In this document: positions 8,768 through 17,992 of the stretch, one piece after another
Position numbering within the stretch: the first letter of the stretch is position 1
Layout of the letters: each line of letters starts with the position of its first letter
Source: Neisseria subflava
GTDB lineage: Bacteria > Pseudomonadota > Gammaproteobacteria > Burkholderiales > Neisseriaceae
DNA: 64,000 nt
NCBI RefSeq assembly: GCF_005221305.1
Contig: NZ_CP039887.1
Span: 62,001 to 126,000 of the forward strand
Direction: 5' to 3'
The notes under the pieces: model-generated
What the model saw: only the letters and a program-made list of their open reading frames with translations
What the model was told of the DNA's origin: nothing
Database searches by the model: none
Made by a program: the position numbers and the translations under genes

Positions 8768-9208
8768 TTAAGCCAAACCTTTATCTTTGGCTTCTTGCAG
8801 GCGGGCTTCAAAGTTGCTGAGGTTGACACCTGCCTGTTCGGCTGCGGCAACTACTTCGGCTACGGATGCGCCGTGTTGCACTTGATGATAACCCCAAAGC
8901 AAGGAGCAGCGAGTGCCGGTACGGCAGAAGGCAAGGATAGGAGCCGGAGATTGTTGTAACAGATTTTGGAAGGCTGCAACATCGGCTGCGTTGATTTGAG
9001 GCGCAACAACGGGCTGGTGTGAGAATTGGTTGATGCCGGCCTCTTTAAACCAGTTTTGCACTTCGGCAAAAGCCGGTTGGTTTTCTTCTTCGCCATCCGG
9101 GCGGTTGCAGATGACGGTTTGGATGCCGAGACGTACGGCTTCTTGGATATCGGCTTCGGTCAGTTGGGGGGCGATATAGAGGGAGTCGGTCAGTTTACGG
9201 ATGGGCAT
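8768..9208 (-). CDS. TIGR01244-family phosphatase/sulfurtransferase-like protein
   Basis: 146 residues of the TIGR01244 (beta-lactamase hydrolase-like phosphatase) family. The active-site loop is AFCRTGTRCSLLW near residue 95: Cys-x5-Arg of cysteine-dependent phosphatases. A meningococcal relative (NMA1982) was solved and reported to have tyrosine-phosphatase activity, from memory. Cytoplasmic, no signal. AAGGAAA before the ATG supports the start. Single gene between the FNR small RNA and the M61 peptidase. Confidence 0.85.
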   Translation of the reverse strand: MPIRKLTDSLYIAPQLTEADIQEAVRLGIQTVICNRPDGEEENQPAFAEVQNWFKEAGINQFSHQPVVAPQINAADVAAFQNLLQQSPAPILAFCRTGTRCSLLWGYHQVQHGASVAEVVAAAEQAGVNLSNFEARLQEAKDKGLA

Positions 9209-9245
9209 AGTTTTTCCTTTCTTTATATTGAGCGGATATGTAGAT

Positions 9246-9280
9246 TTCAGACGGCCTAGAAAGTGGCAGGCCGTTTGAAG
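9246..9280 (-). terminator. Imperfect uptake-sequence hairpin after the M61 gene
   Basis: TTCAGACGGCCT at 9246-9257 pairs with AGGCCGTTTGAA at 9268-9279, one wobble, about ten bases of loop. Weak T tail. Confidence 0.4.
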
Positions 9281-9286
9281 TTTTAT

Positions 9287-11038
9287 TTAATGATTGTACA
9301 ACCAGTTTTCGAGTTTTGGGCGATCGGTAATGTGTAGCAGGGCGGTATTGGCTTCTGCTGCTTGAACTGTGATGCTGGTTTCGCGCAATAGGCCTTGGCG
9401 GAAGAAATGGATGGTGGTGCGCGTGCCGATAGGCAGTTTGCTCCACTGCGCTGCAAGGTCGTTGCAGGCATAGCCACCTAAGGCGATGATTTTATCTTGC
9501 GGGCAGAGTCCGGCATTTTCTGCGCTGCCGCCATTAAATACATGAGTCAGGACGGCATGGTCGCCGTTTTGTTTGAAACGTGCACCCAAATCGTTGGCGG
9601 GGACAACCGATTGGGGTTCGCTTGCAAATGCTCCACCATGTTGGCGTGGCAGGGGGATGAAGTCGAGTTTGACACCTACGCTTTGCAGACATTCTGCGAG
9701 CGGAAGGTCTTCGGTGCTGTATAAGGCCGTCTGAAAGAAGGTTGCTAAATCTAAACCGGTCATTTCTTGGCAACGGGTTTGCCAGTGTTTTTCGGGTATG
9801 CCTTGATGGGTGTCGCACCAGTCGCGATAGTGTTGCTGCATCACGCTGTCGAGGGTGTATTTGCCTTGGCTTTTTTCACGGATGATGAGGTCGAGGCAAA
9901 GTGCGGCCAGTGCGCCTTTTTGATAGTAGCTGACGATGGCGTTTGGGCTGTTTTCGTCTTGTTTGTAGAACTTGTCCCATGCGCTGAAACTGGATTGGGC
10001 AAGTGTTTGTTTCAGACGGCCTTGTGTCTGCTGTACGCGTGTGATGCCTTGTGCAAGCAGGGTAAGGTAGGCTTCGGGGCTGATGGTTTTGCTTCTGGCA
10101 AGAAAGAGGTCGTCGTAGTAGGACGTAATGCCTTCAAATGCCCAAAGTTGCTCGGTGTAGTTTTCTTGGTCGAGATTGTAAGGTGCGAAGACGGCCGGTT
10201 TGATGGATTTGACGTTCCATGCGTGGAAGTATTCATGGGAGAAGAGGCCGAGCAGTTCGGTATAGGCTTTGTCGGCTTCGCCCATATCGTAAGATGGCAG
10301 ACTGTGGCGGTCGGCGAGTAGGGCGGTGCTGCTGATGTGTTCCAGTCCGCCGTAGAGGTTGTCGCCCAGATGTAGTAGGAAAAGGTATTCGGTAAACGGG
10401 GCAGGGGTGGGGAACATCGCCAACTCGGTTTCGCAGATTTTTTGAATATCGGCGAGGAAGCGGGCGCGGTCGAAATCGGGGTAAATACCACTTAATGCAA
10501 TACGGTGGGGGATGCCTTGTGCTTCAAAGTCGAGGAATTCGATGATGCCTGTTTCAACGGGGTGATCAATAAGCTCGGTATATGAGGCCGTCTGAAAAGT
10601 GGTCGCCGAAATTTGGGGCAGGGTTGTGGCTATCTGCCATGTGTGTGGCAGGGTAGGAAATTCGACTTGGTGCGGTTGTTCCTCTTGTCCGTGTACTTTT
10701 AAGAAGAGGCACGCGCCATCGAAAAAGCCGCGCTCGGTACTGAGGAATGAGCCGCGTACAGACAAGTCGAATGCGTAGATGGTGTAGTAAATTTCCCACG
10801 CTCCACTGAGGGCCGGGGTTTGCCAATGGTTTTTGCTGGTTTGTGTTAGCGGCTGGGCTTTGTCGTCGCAGCGTGCGCTGATGTGTGTGATGTGGCGGGC
10901 AAAGTCACGGATGAGGTAGCTGCCGGGAACCCAGTTTGGTAGGCTGATTTCTGTTTCATAATCATTGGGTTGGGTGAACGATAAGGTGATGTGCCATTCA
11001 TGAGACAGAAAGTTGGGGGTAATTTTGTAATTAATCAT
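9287..11038 (-). CDS. M61 glycyl-aminopeptidase-like metalloprotease with PDZ domain
   Basis: 583 residues. N-terminal beta domain (about 1-160), then the zinc site LGLFSHEYFHAWNVKSIKP near residue 265: His-Glu-x2-His with a downstream glutamate (ENYTEQLWAFEGITSYYDD), the M61 family signature. A PDZ domain sits at the C-terminus (about 490-570, HVFNGGSAENAGLCPQDKII). No clear signal peptide, so probably cytoplasmic. Substrate is unknown. No strong ribosome site. An internal uptake sequence is embedded in the reading frame near 10014. Confidence 0.85.
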   Translation of the reverse strand: MINYKITPNFLSHEWHITLSFTQPNDYETEISLPNWVPGSYLIRDFARHITHISARCDDKAQPLTQTSKNHWQTPALSGAWEIYYTIYAFDLSVRGSFLSTERGFFDGACLFLKVHGQEEQPHQVEFPTLPHTWQIATTLPQISATTFQTASYTELIDHPVETGIIEFLDFEAQGIPHRIALSGIYPDFDRARFLADIQKICETELAMFPTPAPFTEYLFLLHLGDNLYGGLEHISSTALLADRHSLPSYDMGEADKAYTELLGLFSHEYFHAWNVKSIKPAVFAPYNLDQENYTEQLWAFEGITSYYDDLFLARSKTISPEAYLTLLAQGITRVQQTQGRLKQTLAQSSFSAWDKFYKQDENSPNAIVSYYQKGALAALCLDLIIREKSQGKYTLDSVMQQHYRDWCDTHQGIPEKHWQTRCQEMTGLDLATFFQTALYSTEDLPLAECLQSVGVKLDFIPLPRQHGGAFASEPQSVVPANDLGARFKQNGDHAVLTHVFNGGSAENAGLCPQDKIIALGGYACNDLAAQWSKLPIGTRTTIHFFRQGLLRETSITVQAAEANTALLHITDRPKLENWLYNH

Positions 11039-11244
11039 AGCTATCGTATAGTTTGCTAAAGTTTATTAAGAATAAGTGTTTTAAAAGGTTGGGTTTAATC
11101 TATATCAATAAATCTGTACGAAAAAGGAGGCTTGAAAAAATGCCGTGCCCTATTTATTGAATATGTTTAAATAAATTATTGATTATAAAAGAAATGAGAT
11201 GATGTCTCACTAAAGGTTTTATGCAATATGGAATGTAATTTTGC

Positions 11245-11273
11245 TTGGCATGTTGTGGTGTCTATGTTAAATT
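11245..11273 (+). promoter_or_regulatory. Possible ccoN promoter
   Basis: TTGGCA, 17 bases, TAAATT. The leader to the ccoN ATG is about 90 bases. I see no complete FNR box in the 330-base gap 11039-11370, in keeping with cbb3 being the main, constitutive oxidase of Neisseria. Confidence 0.4.
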
Positions 11274-11370
11274 TAGAAAAATTTGAGCCTTAGCCGTATT
11301 GCGCTTTTCATAAACGTAAGGGTTGGGGTGAGATAAAAATTTTTTATACCCATAATTTATGGAGACTTCC

Positions 11371-12804
11371 ATGGACACACAAACTTATAACTACAAAGTG
11401 GTGCGCCAGTTCGCCATCATGACTGTAGTTTGGGGTATTGTGGGCATGTTGGTCGGTGTAATTGTAGCCGCCCAATTATTTGCTCCATCCCTTGATTTAT
11501 CTGAAATTGGACCTTGGTTCCACTTTGGCCGCCTGCGTCCGCTGCATACCAATGCGGTTATTTTTGCATTCGGTGGTTGCGGTTTGATCGGTACATCATA
11601 CTACGTTGTTCAACGTACATGTAATACCCGTCTGTTTGGCGGTTGGTTGCCTGCATTTACCTTCTGGGGTTGGCAGGCTGTCATCGTGGCTGCGGCTATC
11701 AGCTTGCCTATGGGTTATACCCAAGGTAAAGAATACGCCGAGTTGGAATGGCCTATCGACATTTTGATTACGCTGGTGTGGGTTGCCTACGCTATCGTAT
11801 TCTTCGGTACGATTGCCAAACGTAAAATCAAACATATTTACGTTGCCAACTGGTTCTACGGCGGCTTTATCTTGGCTGTTGCGCTGTTGCACATCGTCAA
11901 TAATATCAGCATCCCTGCCGGTTTGATGAAATCTTACCCAGTTTACTCTGGTGCGATTGATGCGATGGTTCAATGGTGGTATGGCCACAATGCGGTGGGC
12001 TTTTTCCTGACAGCCGGTTTCTTGGGTATGATGTACTACTTCGTACCAAAACAAGCAGGTCGTCCTATTTACTCTTACCGCTTGTCCGTTGTTCACTTTT
12101 GGGCTTTGATTTTCACTTATATGTGGGCAGGTTCTCACCACTTGCACTACACCGCATTGCCTGACTGGACTCAATCTTTGGGTATGGTATTGTCTTTGAT
12201 CCTGTTCGCACCTTCTTGGGGCGGTATGATCAACGGTATTATGACTCTGTCTGGTGCATGGGACAAACTGCGTACTGACCCGATTTTGAAATTCTTGATC
12301 GTATCTCTGTCCTTCTACGGTATGTCTACCTTCGAAGGTCCGATGATGTCTATCAAAACTGTTAACGCTCTGAGTCACTACACTGACTGGACTGTTGCAC
12401 ACGTTCACGCCGGTGCATTGGGTTGGGTAGGCTTCGTAACCATCGGTTCCGTTTACTATATGATCCCACGCCTCTTCGGTAAAAACGAAATGTACAGCAC
12501 CAAATTGGTTGAAGCGCATTTCTGGATTGCAACCATCGGTGTGGTTCTGTATATCGCCGCGATGTGGATTGCCGGTGTGATGCAAGGCCTGATGTGGGGT
12601 TCTCTGAATGCTGACGGTACTTTGACTTATTCGTTTGTAGAGTCAGTTAAACGTACCATGCCTTACTACATGATTCGTTTCACCGGCGGCCTGCTGTACC
12701 TGAGCGGTATGTGTATCATGGCATACAACGTTTACCGTACAGCCATCAGTGGCAAAGCGGTTGATGCCGAAATTCCCGCGGTGTCTCAAACCCAGCACCA
12801 CTAA
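11371..12804 (+). CDS. ccoN: cbb3-type cytochrome c oxidase subunit I
   Basis: 477 residues from the ATG at 11371, chosen because GGAGA lies five bases before it; an ATG twelve bases earlier overlaps that site. Twelve membrane helices with the haem-copper ligands visible: [37 protein letters not shown] and [11 protein letters not shown]. It forms the catalytic core that reduces oxygen in the inner membrane with high affinity. First gene of ccoNOQP; ccoO follows after 23 bases. Confidence 0.97.
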   Translation: MDTQTYNYKVVRQFAIMTVVWGIVGMLVGVIVAAQLFAPSLDLSEIGPWFHFGRLRPLHTNAVIFAFGGCGLIGTSYYVVQRTCNTRLFGGWLPAFTFWGWQAVIVAAAISLPMGYTQGKEYAELEWPIDILITLVWVAYAIVFFGTIAKRKIKHIYVANWFYGGFILAVALLHIVNNISIPAGLMKSYPVYSGAIDAMVQWWYGHNAVGFFLTAGFLGMMYYFVPKQAGRPIYSYRLSVVHFWALIFTYMWAGSHHLHYTALPDWTQSLGMVLSLILFAPSWGGMINGIMTLSGAWDKLRTDPILKFLIVSLSFYGMSTFEGPMMSIKTVNALSHYTDWTVAHVHAGALGWVGFVTIGSVYYMIPRLFGKNEMYSTKLVEAHFWIATIGVVLYIAAMWIAGVMQGLMWGSLNADGTLTYSFVESVKRTMPYYMIRFTGGLLYLSGMCIMAYNVYRTAISGKAVDAEIPAVSQTQHH

Positions 12805-12827
12805 AAACATAAGAAAAGGCTACCAAA

Positions 12828-13439
12828 ATGAAATTACAACAATTAGCTGAAGAAAAAGTCGGCGTCCTGATTGTATTTACCCTGCTTGTAGTCAGCGTAG
12901 GTCTGTTGATTGAAGCCGTGCCGCTGTTCTTCTCCAAGGCTGTAACCCAACCTATTGAAGGTGTGAAACCTTATAACGCTTTGCAAGTGGCTGGTCGTGA
13001 TATTTACGTACGCGAAGGCTGCTATAACTGCCACTCTCAAATGATTCGTCCGTTCCGTGCAGAAACCGAACGTTACGGTCACTACTCCGTTGCCGGTGAG
13101 TCTGTTTATGACCATCCGTTTCAATGGGGTTCCAAACGTACCGGTCCGGACTTGGCTCGTGTAGGCGGCCGCTATTCCGACGAATGGCACCGCATCCACT
13201 TGCTGAATCCGCGCGACGTTGTGCCTGAGTCCAATATGCCTGCTTTCCCATGGCTTGCCCGCAACAAAGTTGATGCCGAAGCAACCGTGGCGCATATGAA
13301 AGCCCTGCGTAAAGTCGGTACGCCTTACAGCGATGAAGAAATTGAAAAAGCTCCTGAAGCTTTGGCAAACAAATCAGAGCTGGATGCGGTGATTGCATAC
13401 CTGCAAGGCTTAGGCTTGGCATTGAAAAACGTAAGGTAA
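12828..13439 (+). CDS. ccoO: cbb3-type cytochrome c oxidase subunit II (mono-haem)
   Basis: 203 residues: one N-terminal membrane anchor (about 12-32), then a periplasmic cytochrome domain with the haem c site [10 protein letters not shown] near residue 64 and the axial methionine region ESNMPAFPW. It passes electrons from CcoP to the CcoN core. Length and spacing are typical, and ccoQ begins four bases after its stop codon. Confidence 0.96.
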   Translation: MKLQQLAEEKVGVLIVFTLLVVSVGLLIEAVPLFFSKAVTQPIEGVKPYNALQVAGRDIYVREGCYNCHSQMIRPFRAETERYGHYSVAGESVYDHPFQWGSKRTGPDLARVGGRYSDEWHRIHLLNPRDVVPESNMPAFPWLARNKVDAEATVAHMKALRKVGTPYSDEEIEKAPEALANKSELDAVIAYLQGLGLALKNVR

Positions 13440-13443
13440 CATC

Positions 13444-13611
13444 ATGGACGTGAACTGGGCTCGCTCGCTCTTTACTGTTTGGGTTTTTATCAGTTTCATC
13501 TTAGTGCTTTATATTGTTTTTAATCGACGTAATAAAAAGAACTACGATGATGCTGCCAACAGTATTTTTGACAATGATGATAAAGGGTCGTCTGACAAAG
13601 ACGGGCGATAA
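13444..13611 (+). CDS. ccoQ: cbb3-type oxidase small subunit CcoQ
   Basis: 55 residues by my own translation: MDVNWARSLFTVWVFISFIL continues the single membrane helix, then a charged tail NRRNKKNYDD...GSSDKDGR. The start is four bases after the ccoO stop and the next gene is ccoP, so identity rests on position, length and topology. Its known role is to stabilise the assembled oxidase. Near its 3' end the frame carries a degenerate uptake-like string GGTCGTCTGAC. Confidence 0.9.
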   Translation: MDVNWARSLFTVWVFISFILVLYIVFNRRNKKNYDDAANSIFDNDDKGSSDKDGR

Positions 13612-13641
13612 CAGTTTAGTCCGTGATCACGGAGCAAAAGA

Positions 13642-14973
13642 ATGAACACAACATCCCAATTTACCAGCAATTTCTGGAATATATACATTGCAGTTATTGT
13701 CGTGCTCAGCTTTATCGGCTTGGCATGGCTGCTGCTTTCCCAAAACGTTGTGAAGCGTCCTAAAAAGGGCGAAGAAGTCAAAACGACAGGTCATGAATGG
13801 GACGGTATTGAAGAATACAACAACCCGCTGCCGCGTTGGTGGTTTTGGCTGTATGTCTGCACTTGGACCTTCGGTATCGGCTATCTGGTCATGTATCCGG
13901 GTGTCGGTGACTTTAAAGGTATTTGGGGCTGGACTAGCCACGGTCAGTATGAAGAAGAGGTTGCCAAAGCTGAACAGAAATACGGCCAAGTGTATGCTAA
14001 GTTTGCCAAAATGCCGATTGACCAAGTGGCTAAAAATCCTGAAGCACAAGCTATCGGTCAAAACCTTTTCAATACCTACTGTATCCAATGTCACGGTTCA
14101 GATGCCAAAGGTTCTAAAGGCTTTCCAAATCTGACTGACGACGACTGGTTGTGGGGCGGTGAACCTGAAAAGATTCAGGAAACCATTGAAAAAGGCCGTA
14201 CTGCCGCCATGCCTGCATGGGGTCCTGCTTTGGGTGAAGAAGGCGTGAAAAACGTAACACAGTATGTTATGTCTCTTTCTAAACCTAAAGGTCAATACGA
14301 CGAAGAACGTGCAGAACGCGGTAAAGTCCTGTTTAGCGGCCCACCTGCCAACTGTTTCACTTGTCACGGCGACAAAGGTCAAGGTATCCAAGGTCTTGGT
14401 CCGAACCTGACTGATGATGTATGGTTGTGGGGCGGTACTCAAAAAGCGATTACCGAAACCATTACCAACGGCCGCAGCAGCCAAATGCCTGCTTGGGGTC
14501 ACTTCCTCGACAAAGACAAGCTGCACATCATGACTGCTTACGTTTGGGGTATGTCTAACAAAGACGGTAAAAAAGCTCCTGTTAAAAAAGCTGAGCCTGC
14601 TCAAGCTGCTCCAGCAGCCGAAGCATCAGCCCCTGCAGCTGACAGCGCAGCATCTGCCGCTCCTGCATCAGATGCCAAAGCAGCTCCAGCAGCTGAAGCT
14701 AAACCTGAAGAGGCTTCTGCCAAAGTTGATGGTAAAGCTGTTTTTGAAGCCAACTGTAAAACATGTCATGGCGGTTTGATTCCAGGCGCTCCTGTCGTAG
14801 GTAAAAAAGAAGACTGGGCTCCTCGTATCAAACAAGGTAAAGACACTCTGCACAAACATGCTATCGAAGGCTTTAATTCTATGCCGGCTAAAGGCGGTAA
14901 TGGCAGCCTGAGTGATGATGAAGTTAAAGCAGCTGTAGACTTTATGGCAAACGAGTCTGGCGCAAAATTCTAA
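13642..14973 (+). CDS. ccoP: cbb3-type oxidase subunit III with three haem-binding sites
   Basis: 443 residues. Two N-terminal membrane helices (about 10-32 and 65-85), then cytochrome c domains with CIQCH (near residue 147), CFTCH (near 239) and a third, CKTCH (near 372). The third domain is joined through an Ala/Pro/Glu-rich linker of about 50 residues. Most bacteria have two haems in CcoP; three-haem forms are known from Neisseria, and the extra domain feeds electrons to denitrification enzymes in gonococcus, while meningococcus has lost it. Here the third site is intact. Confidence 0.97.
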   Translation: MNTTSQFTSNFWNIYIAVIVVLSFIGLAWLLLSQNVVKRPKKGEEVKTTGHEWDGIEEYNNPLPRWWFWLYVCTWTFGIGYLVMYPGVGDFKGIWGWTSHGQYEEEVAKAEQKYGQVYAKFAKMPIDQVAKNPEAQAIGQNLFNTYCIQCHGSDAKGSKGFPNLTDDDWLWGGEPEKIQETIEKGRTAAMPAWGPALGEEGVKNVTQYVMSLSKPKGQYDEERAERGKVLFSGPPANCFTCHGDKGQGIQGLGPNLTDDVWLWGGTQKAITETITNGRSSQMPAWGHFLDKDKLHIMTAYVWGMSNKDGKKAPVKKAEPAQAAPAAEASAPAADSAASAAPASDAKAAPAAEAKPEEASAKVDGKAVFEANCKTCHGGLIPGAPVVGKKEDWAPRIKQGKDTLHKHAIEGFNSMPAKGGNGSLSDDEVKAAVDFMANESGAKF

Positions 14974-14987
14974 TTTTGAGTCAGATT

Positions 14988-15020
14988 GAAAAAAGCGTAC
15001 CTAACAAGGTACGCTTTTTT
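14988..15020 (+). terminator. Terminator of ccoNOQP
   Basis: GCGTACC, loop TAACAA, GGTACGC, flanked by A-run and a run of six T. Fifteen bases after the ccoP stop. Confidence 0.9.
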
Positions 15021-15052
15021 ATATTTGATAAAACCGTATGGAAAAAACATAC

Positions 15053-15085
15053 AAAAGGCCGTCTGAAACATTCAGACGGCCTTTT
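15053..15085. terminator. Uptake-sequence inverted pair
   Basis: AAAAGGCCGTCTGAA and its complement with a three-base loop, a second terminator in tandem after ccoP. Confidence 0.6.
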
Positions 15086-15186
15086 GTTTTAAACCTAGAT
15101 TATTCAATTTAAAGTAGATGTACTACGTTTCAGGAACTACTCACTGAAAGATTATTCGACATTGTCGAGTAAATTTTGGTGATTTC

Positions 15187-15369
15187 TCACAATTCCATAT
15201 TACTTTTAATTTGCAATTTGCGGTTAAAAAAGGTGTCATGATCTTCTATACGCATCATCATGCGCATAGAATCTATACCGTTGTCGGCAAATCTTAGATC
15301 AGGCTGGCCGACAAAATTGTTATTAATGAAGCTTTCTGTATTGGTACTAGCGCACTTTGATGTCGATAT
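15187..15369 (-). pseudogene. Possible remnant of an unknown gene
   Basis: In the 535-base gap after ccoP the minus strand has a 61-codon open frame with protein-like composition, containing NNNFVGQPDLRFADNG and SMRMMMRIEDHDTFFNRK, but no start codon or ribosome site. The same frame continues upstream through a stop at 15370-15372 into YWYVGTLVDNNWSGLS, and another frame reads VDHQVEYKVLNIDIKVR. It looks like decayed coding DNA. I recognise no family, and chance cannot be excluded. Confidence 0.25.
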
Positions 15370-15453
15370 TTAAAACTTTATATTCAACTTGATGGTCGAC
15401 AACCCACTCCAATTATTGTCAACCAATGTTCCAACATACCAATAGAAAAATGA

Positions 15454-15491
15454 AAAAGGCCGTCTGAAAATCTGGTTTCAGACGGCCTTTT
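15454..15491 (-). terminator. Uptake-sequence inverted pair after the YjdF-like gene
   Basis: AAAAGGCCGTCTGAAA and its perfect complement around a six-base loop, about 18 bases past the stop. Confidence 0.65.
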
Positions 15492-15508
15492 GCTGTAAAG
15501 GGGTAGAT

Positions 15509-16129
15509 TTAAGAGAAACCCAAGCGTTTATCGGGTCGGGTAAACACAAAAATAAACAGAGCAGTTAACGCGCCCAAAGTATCGGCAAGCATGTCTTTTT
15601 GCGCGTCCCAAATATCGCCTTGAGAGCCCAAGAACTCCAGTCCGGCCTCTCCACCATCGATGACGGCATATTGCCATTCGATGATTTCATAGGCGGCAGC
15701 CACGCTCATAATGAAGAACAGGGAGAAAAATAAGGCCAACGGCAAATTGCACAGCTTGCGGCGCAGCAGCCATTCAGCCATCGGGTAGGCATAAAAGCCG
15801 ATGATGTAATGGGCAATACGGTCGTAATGATTGCGGTTTTCGCCCAAAATTGGCTCGACAAAGCGGTTGATGGATTCAAACGGTACATCGGCAAAAGTGT
15901 AGTATGCACCGATGGAATGCATGATCAGCCAAAAACTCATGAATAAGTAGGCTAGGTTGCTGAAGCGGAAAATGCGGTAGGTGGCAACCAAAAGGAAGAA
16001 TACGGATGCTACGGGAATGATTTCGGCGTACCAGACCGCGCGGTCATGGGGATTGATGCCTGACCAAACAATGAGCGCGAAGATAATCGTAGCAAGAAAA
16101 ATGGGAAAGATTGGAGAAGGTTTATTCAT
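15509..16129 (-). CDS. DUF2238/YjdF-family inner-membrane protein
   Basis: 206 residues from the ATG at 16129 (MNKPSPIFPIFLATII). A longer frame starts at 16192, but a -10-like TACAAT at 16163-16158 lies inside that extension, so the shorter start is preferred; neither has a good ribosome site. Five to six membrane helices and the family motifs YDRIAHYIIGFYAYPMAEWL and EIIEWQYAVIDGGEAGLEFLGSQGDIWDAQKDMLADTLGAL (in the sequence from about residue 150). Function unknown. Confidence 0.8.
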   Translation of the reverse strand: MNKPSPIFPIFLATIIFALIVWSGINPHDRAVWYAEIIPVASVFFLLVATYRIFRFSNLAYLFMSFWLIMHSIGAYYTFADVPFESINRFVEPILGENRNHYDRIAHYIIGFYAYPMAEWLLRRKLCNLPLALFFSLFFIMSVAAAYEIIEWQYAVIDGGEAGLEFLGSQGDIWDAQKDMLADTLGALTALFIFVFTRPDKRLGFS

Positions 16130-16198
16130 GTTGTGTGTGTAATAACAATGGTCGCGTATTGTATAACGAATCGGCAGGGTTGGCAGTTTCATGCATTC

Positions 16199-16230
16199 AA
16201 GGCCGTCTGAAAACAGCTTTCAGACGGCCT
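16199..16230 (-). terminator. Uptake-sequence inverted pair ending the lipid-gene transcript
   Basis: AGGCCGTCTGAAA and TTTCAGACGGCCT with a five-base loop, immediately after the CdsA-like stop codon. Confidence 0.65.
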
Positions 16231-16235
16231 GAAGT

Positions 16236-17225
16236 TTAGCCGTTCCAGAAATAACGGGTGATGTGGAAAAACACGGGTGCGGCAAAACAAATCGAATCCA
16301 CGCGGTCAAGCATGCCGCCGTGGCCACGTATCATATTACCCCAGTCTTTGACACCGTAATCGCGTTTGATGGCAGACATAACCAGGCCGCCAAAGAAGCC
16401 CATCAGGCAGACAATAAAGCCGATAACGGCCGCTTGGCCGTGGGAGAACGGTGTAATCGGCGCCATCAACGCGGCAATGGCAGTGGCCGATAAAATACCG
16501 CCGACAGTGCCGGAAATGGTTTTAGATGGAGAAAGCGAGGGCATGATTTTTGCACCGCCAATCAGTTTGCCCCAAACGTATTGCAACACATCTGATACTT
16601 GCACCACGCCAATCAGGAAGATCAGCAACAGGATATTATTGCTGTTATCGAAGCCGTCCAAATCTAGAAACATCAGCGCCGGAACATGGGACAGACAGAA
16701 GATGCAAATCATCGCCATCCATTGCGTTTTGGCGGCGCGTTCCAAAAAGTGCGCGGTTTGGCCGCTGAGGCTGGCAATAATCGGCAGTATCAAAAAGCCG
16801 TAAACCGGAATAAAAATGCTGAACATGCCGTACCAGTCGTCATAGACGAAATAGTATTGCACCGGCAGCAGCAGGTAAAAGCAGACCACCATGCTGTAAT
16901 AGTCGCTGCGGCGGCGATAGACGAGGGTCATAAATTCGCGTAGTGCGGCAAATGAAATCAGGAAAAACAGTACAACTGTCCCGATTTTTCCGAACCAAAA
17001 CGCGCCCAGCAACACCAGCGTCATCAGCCACCATGCGTAAATGCGGGCGTTAAGGTTGGCGATGGTGGCATTATCTGCGCCATTTTTGCGCTTGAGCCAT
17101 TGTCCGATGATGCTGGCAAAACACAATACGGCAAATACGCCGACAAAAATATAGCTGGCTTGCGGAGTCAGATGAGCGGCGGCCTGTTCGACAATGATTT
17201 GTTGGGAAGTCGTAGAAAGGCTCAT
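16236..17225 (-). CDS. CdsA-family phosphatidate cytidylyltransferase (YnbB-like paralogue)
   Basis: 329 residues, about eight membrane helices. The family signature is present near the C-terminus: LSPSKTISGTVGGILSA, and the metal-binding DSICFAAPVFFH close to the end. CdsA enzymes make CDP-diacylglycerol from phosphatidate and CTP. This copy resembles the YnbB-type paralogue, which differs from the housekeeping CdsA by clustering with a CDP-alcohol phosphotransferase, a phosphatase and a hydrolase, as here. Its start overlaps the acyltransferase stop by four bases (ATGA), so the two are translationally coupled. Confidence 0.85.
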   Translation of the reverse strand: MSLSTTSQQIIVEQAAAHLTPQASYIFVGVFAVLCFASIIGQWLKRKNGADNATIANLNARIYAWWLMTLVLLGAFWFGKIGTVVLFFLISFAALREFMTLVYRRRSDYYSMVVCFYLLLPVQYYFVYDDWYGMFSIFIPVYGFLILPIIASLSGQTAHFLERAAKTQWMAMICIFCLSHVPALMFLDLDGFDNSNNILLLIFLIGVVQVSDVLQYVWGKLIGGAKIMPSLSPSKTISGTVGGILSATAIAALMAPITPFSHGQAAVIGFIVCLMGFFGGLVMSAIKRDYGVKDWGNMIRGHGGMLDRVDSICFAAPVFFHITRYFWNG

Positions 17226-17929
17226 GCTTGTCCTCCTTTGTTTTGCTGAACTTCAGGTTCGTTTTGACGAGGCTCGCTGCGGTCGTTTTCAGACGGCCTG
17301 AGTGCCAGCAGCGCTTCACGGATGCGTGTCAAAAAGCTGTCTTTGTCTTCGTTTTCCTGCAAAGTAAGCGGCTGTCCGATATGAACTTCACACAAAAGCG
17401 GGATAGGCAGGATTTTGCCTTTGGGCAGTACGCGGTTGATGTTGTCTATCCAAATTGGCACAAATTCGGTATTGGGTTTGCTTTTTGCCAGATGATAAAT
17501 GCCGGACTTGAACGGCAGCAGGATGGTGTTGTCGTCAGTATTACGCGTGCCTTCAGGGAAAATAATCAAAGAGTCGCCTGCGTTTAGCGCGTCTTTCATC
17601 TGCTCGGTAATCGCTTGCGGATTATCACTATGGCGCGGAATCAGTAAGGCGTTGAAAACATTTTGAATGATGAAGCGTTTGAGTTTGCTTGTCAGCCAGT
17701 AATCCGAACCGGCGACTGGGCGCGTGGACAAGCGCCAGCGGCGAGGTAGGGAAATCCACACCAGCACAAAATCGCCATGGCTGCCGTGATTGGCATAATA
17801 GACCTTTTGGTGCTGATTGAATGTCAGCTCGCGCGGGCTTTTGGGGCGCACGCCCGTAAGAAAAGAGACCGACAGGCACAAGGCTTGGTCGGTCAGCCAG
17901 GCAAGTTGTTTTTTGAGGAAGTTTTTCAT
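17222..17929 (-). CDS. 1-acyl-glycerol-3-phosphate acyltransferase family (PlsC-like)
   Basis: 235 residues. The catalytic block is YANHGSHGDFVLVW (His-x4-Asp) near residue 50, followed by LIPRHSD and the substrate-binding FPEGTRNTDD near residue 125. An Arg/Gln-rich tail ends the protein. It should transfer an acyl chain to a lysophospholipid at the membrane surface, giving the phosphatidate used by the overlapping CdsA-like gene. It is not obviously the housekeeping PlsC, given its placement in this cluster. Confidence 0.85.
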   Translation of the reverse strand: MKNFLKKQLAWLTDQALCLSVSFLTGVRPKSPRELTFNQHQKVYYANHGSHGDFVLVWISLPRRWRLSTRPVAGSDYWLTSKLKRFIIQNVFNALLIPRHSDNPQAITEQMKDALNAGDSLIIFPEGTRNTDDNTILLPFKSGIYHLAKSKPNTEFVPIWIDNINRVLPKGKILPIPLLCEVHIGQPLTLQENEDKDSFLTRIREALLALRPSENDRSEPRQNEPEVQQNKGGQA

Positions 17930-17992
17930 TGTTTCTGCCTTTGGGAGTGAGATACCGCTAAGGATTTGGTTTGGGTAAATCAGCCAAAATAA

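Noticed and set aside
11140..11160. Six-codon frame MPCPIY with AAGGAGG ahead of it, upstream of ccoN
   Set aside because: Lies upstream of the likely promoter and 210 bases from ccoN; no regulated-codon run or hairpin links it to attenuation. Probably chance.
11596..12585. Long antisense open frame (329 codons) opposite ccoN
   Set aside because: Mirrors the codon pattern of ccoN; composition is low-complexity His/Gln/Arg with no start signal. A shadow of the real gene, as are similar frames opposite terC, ccoO, rmpM and glnD.
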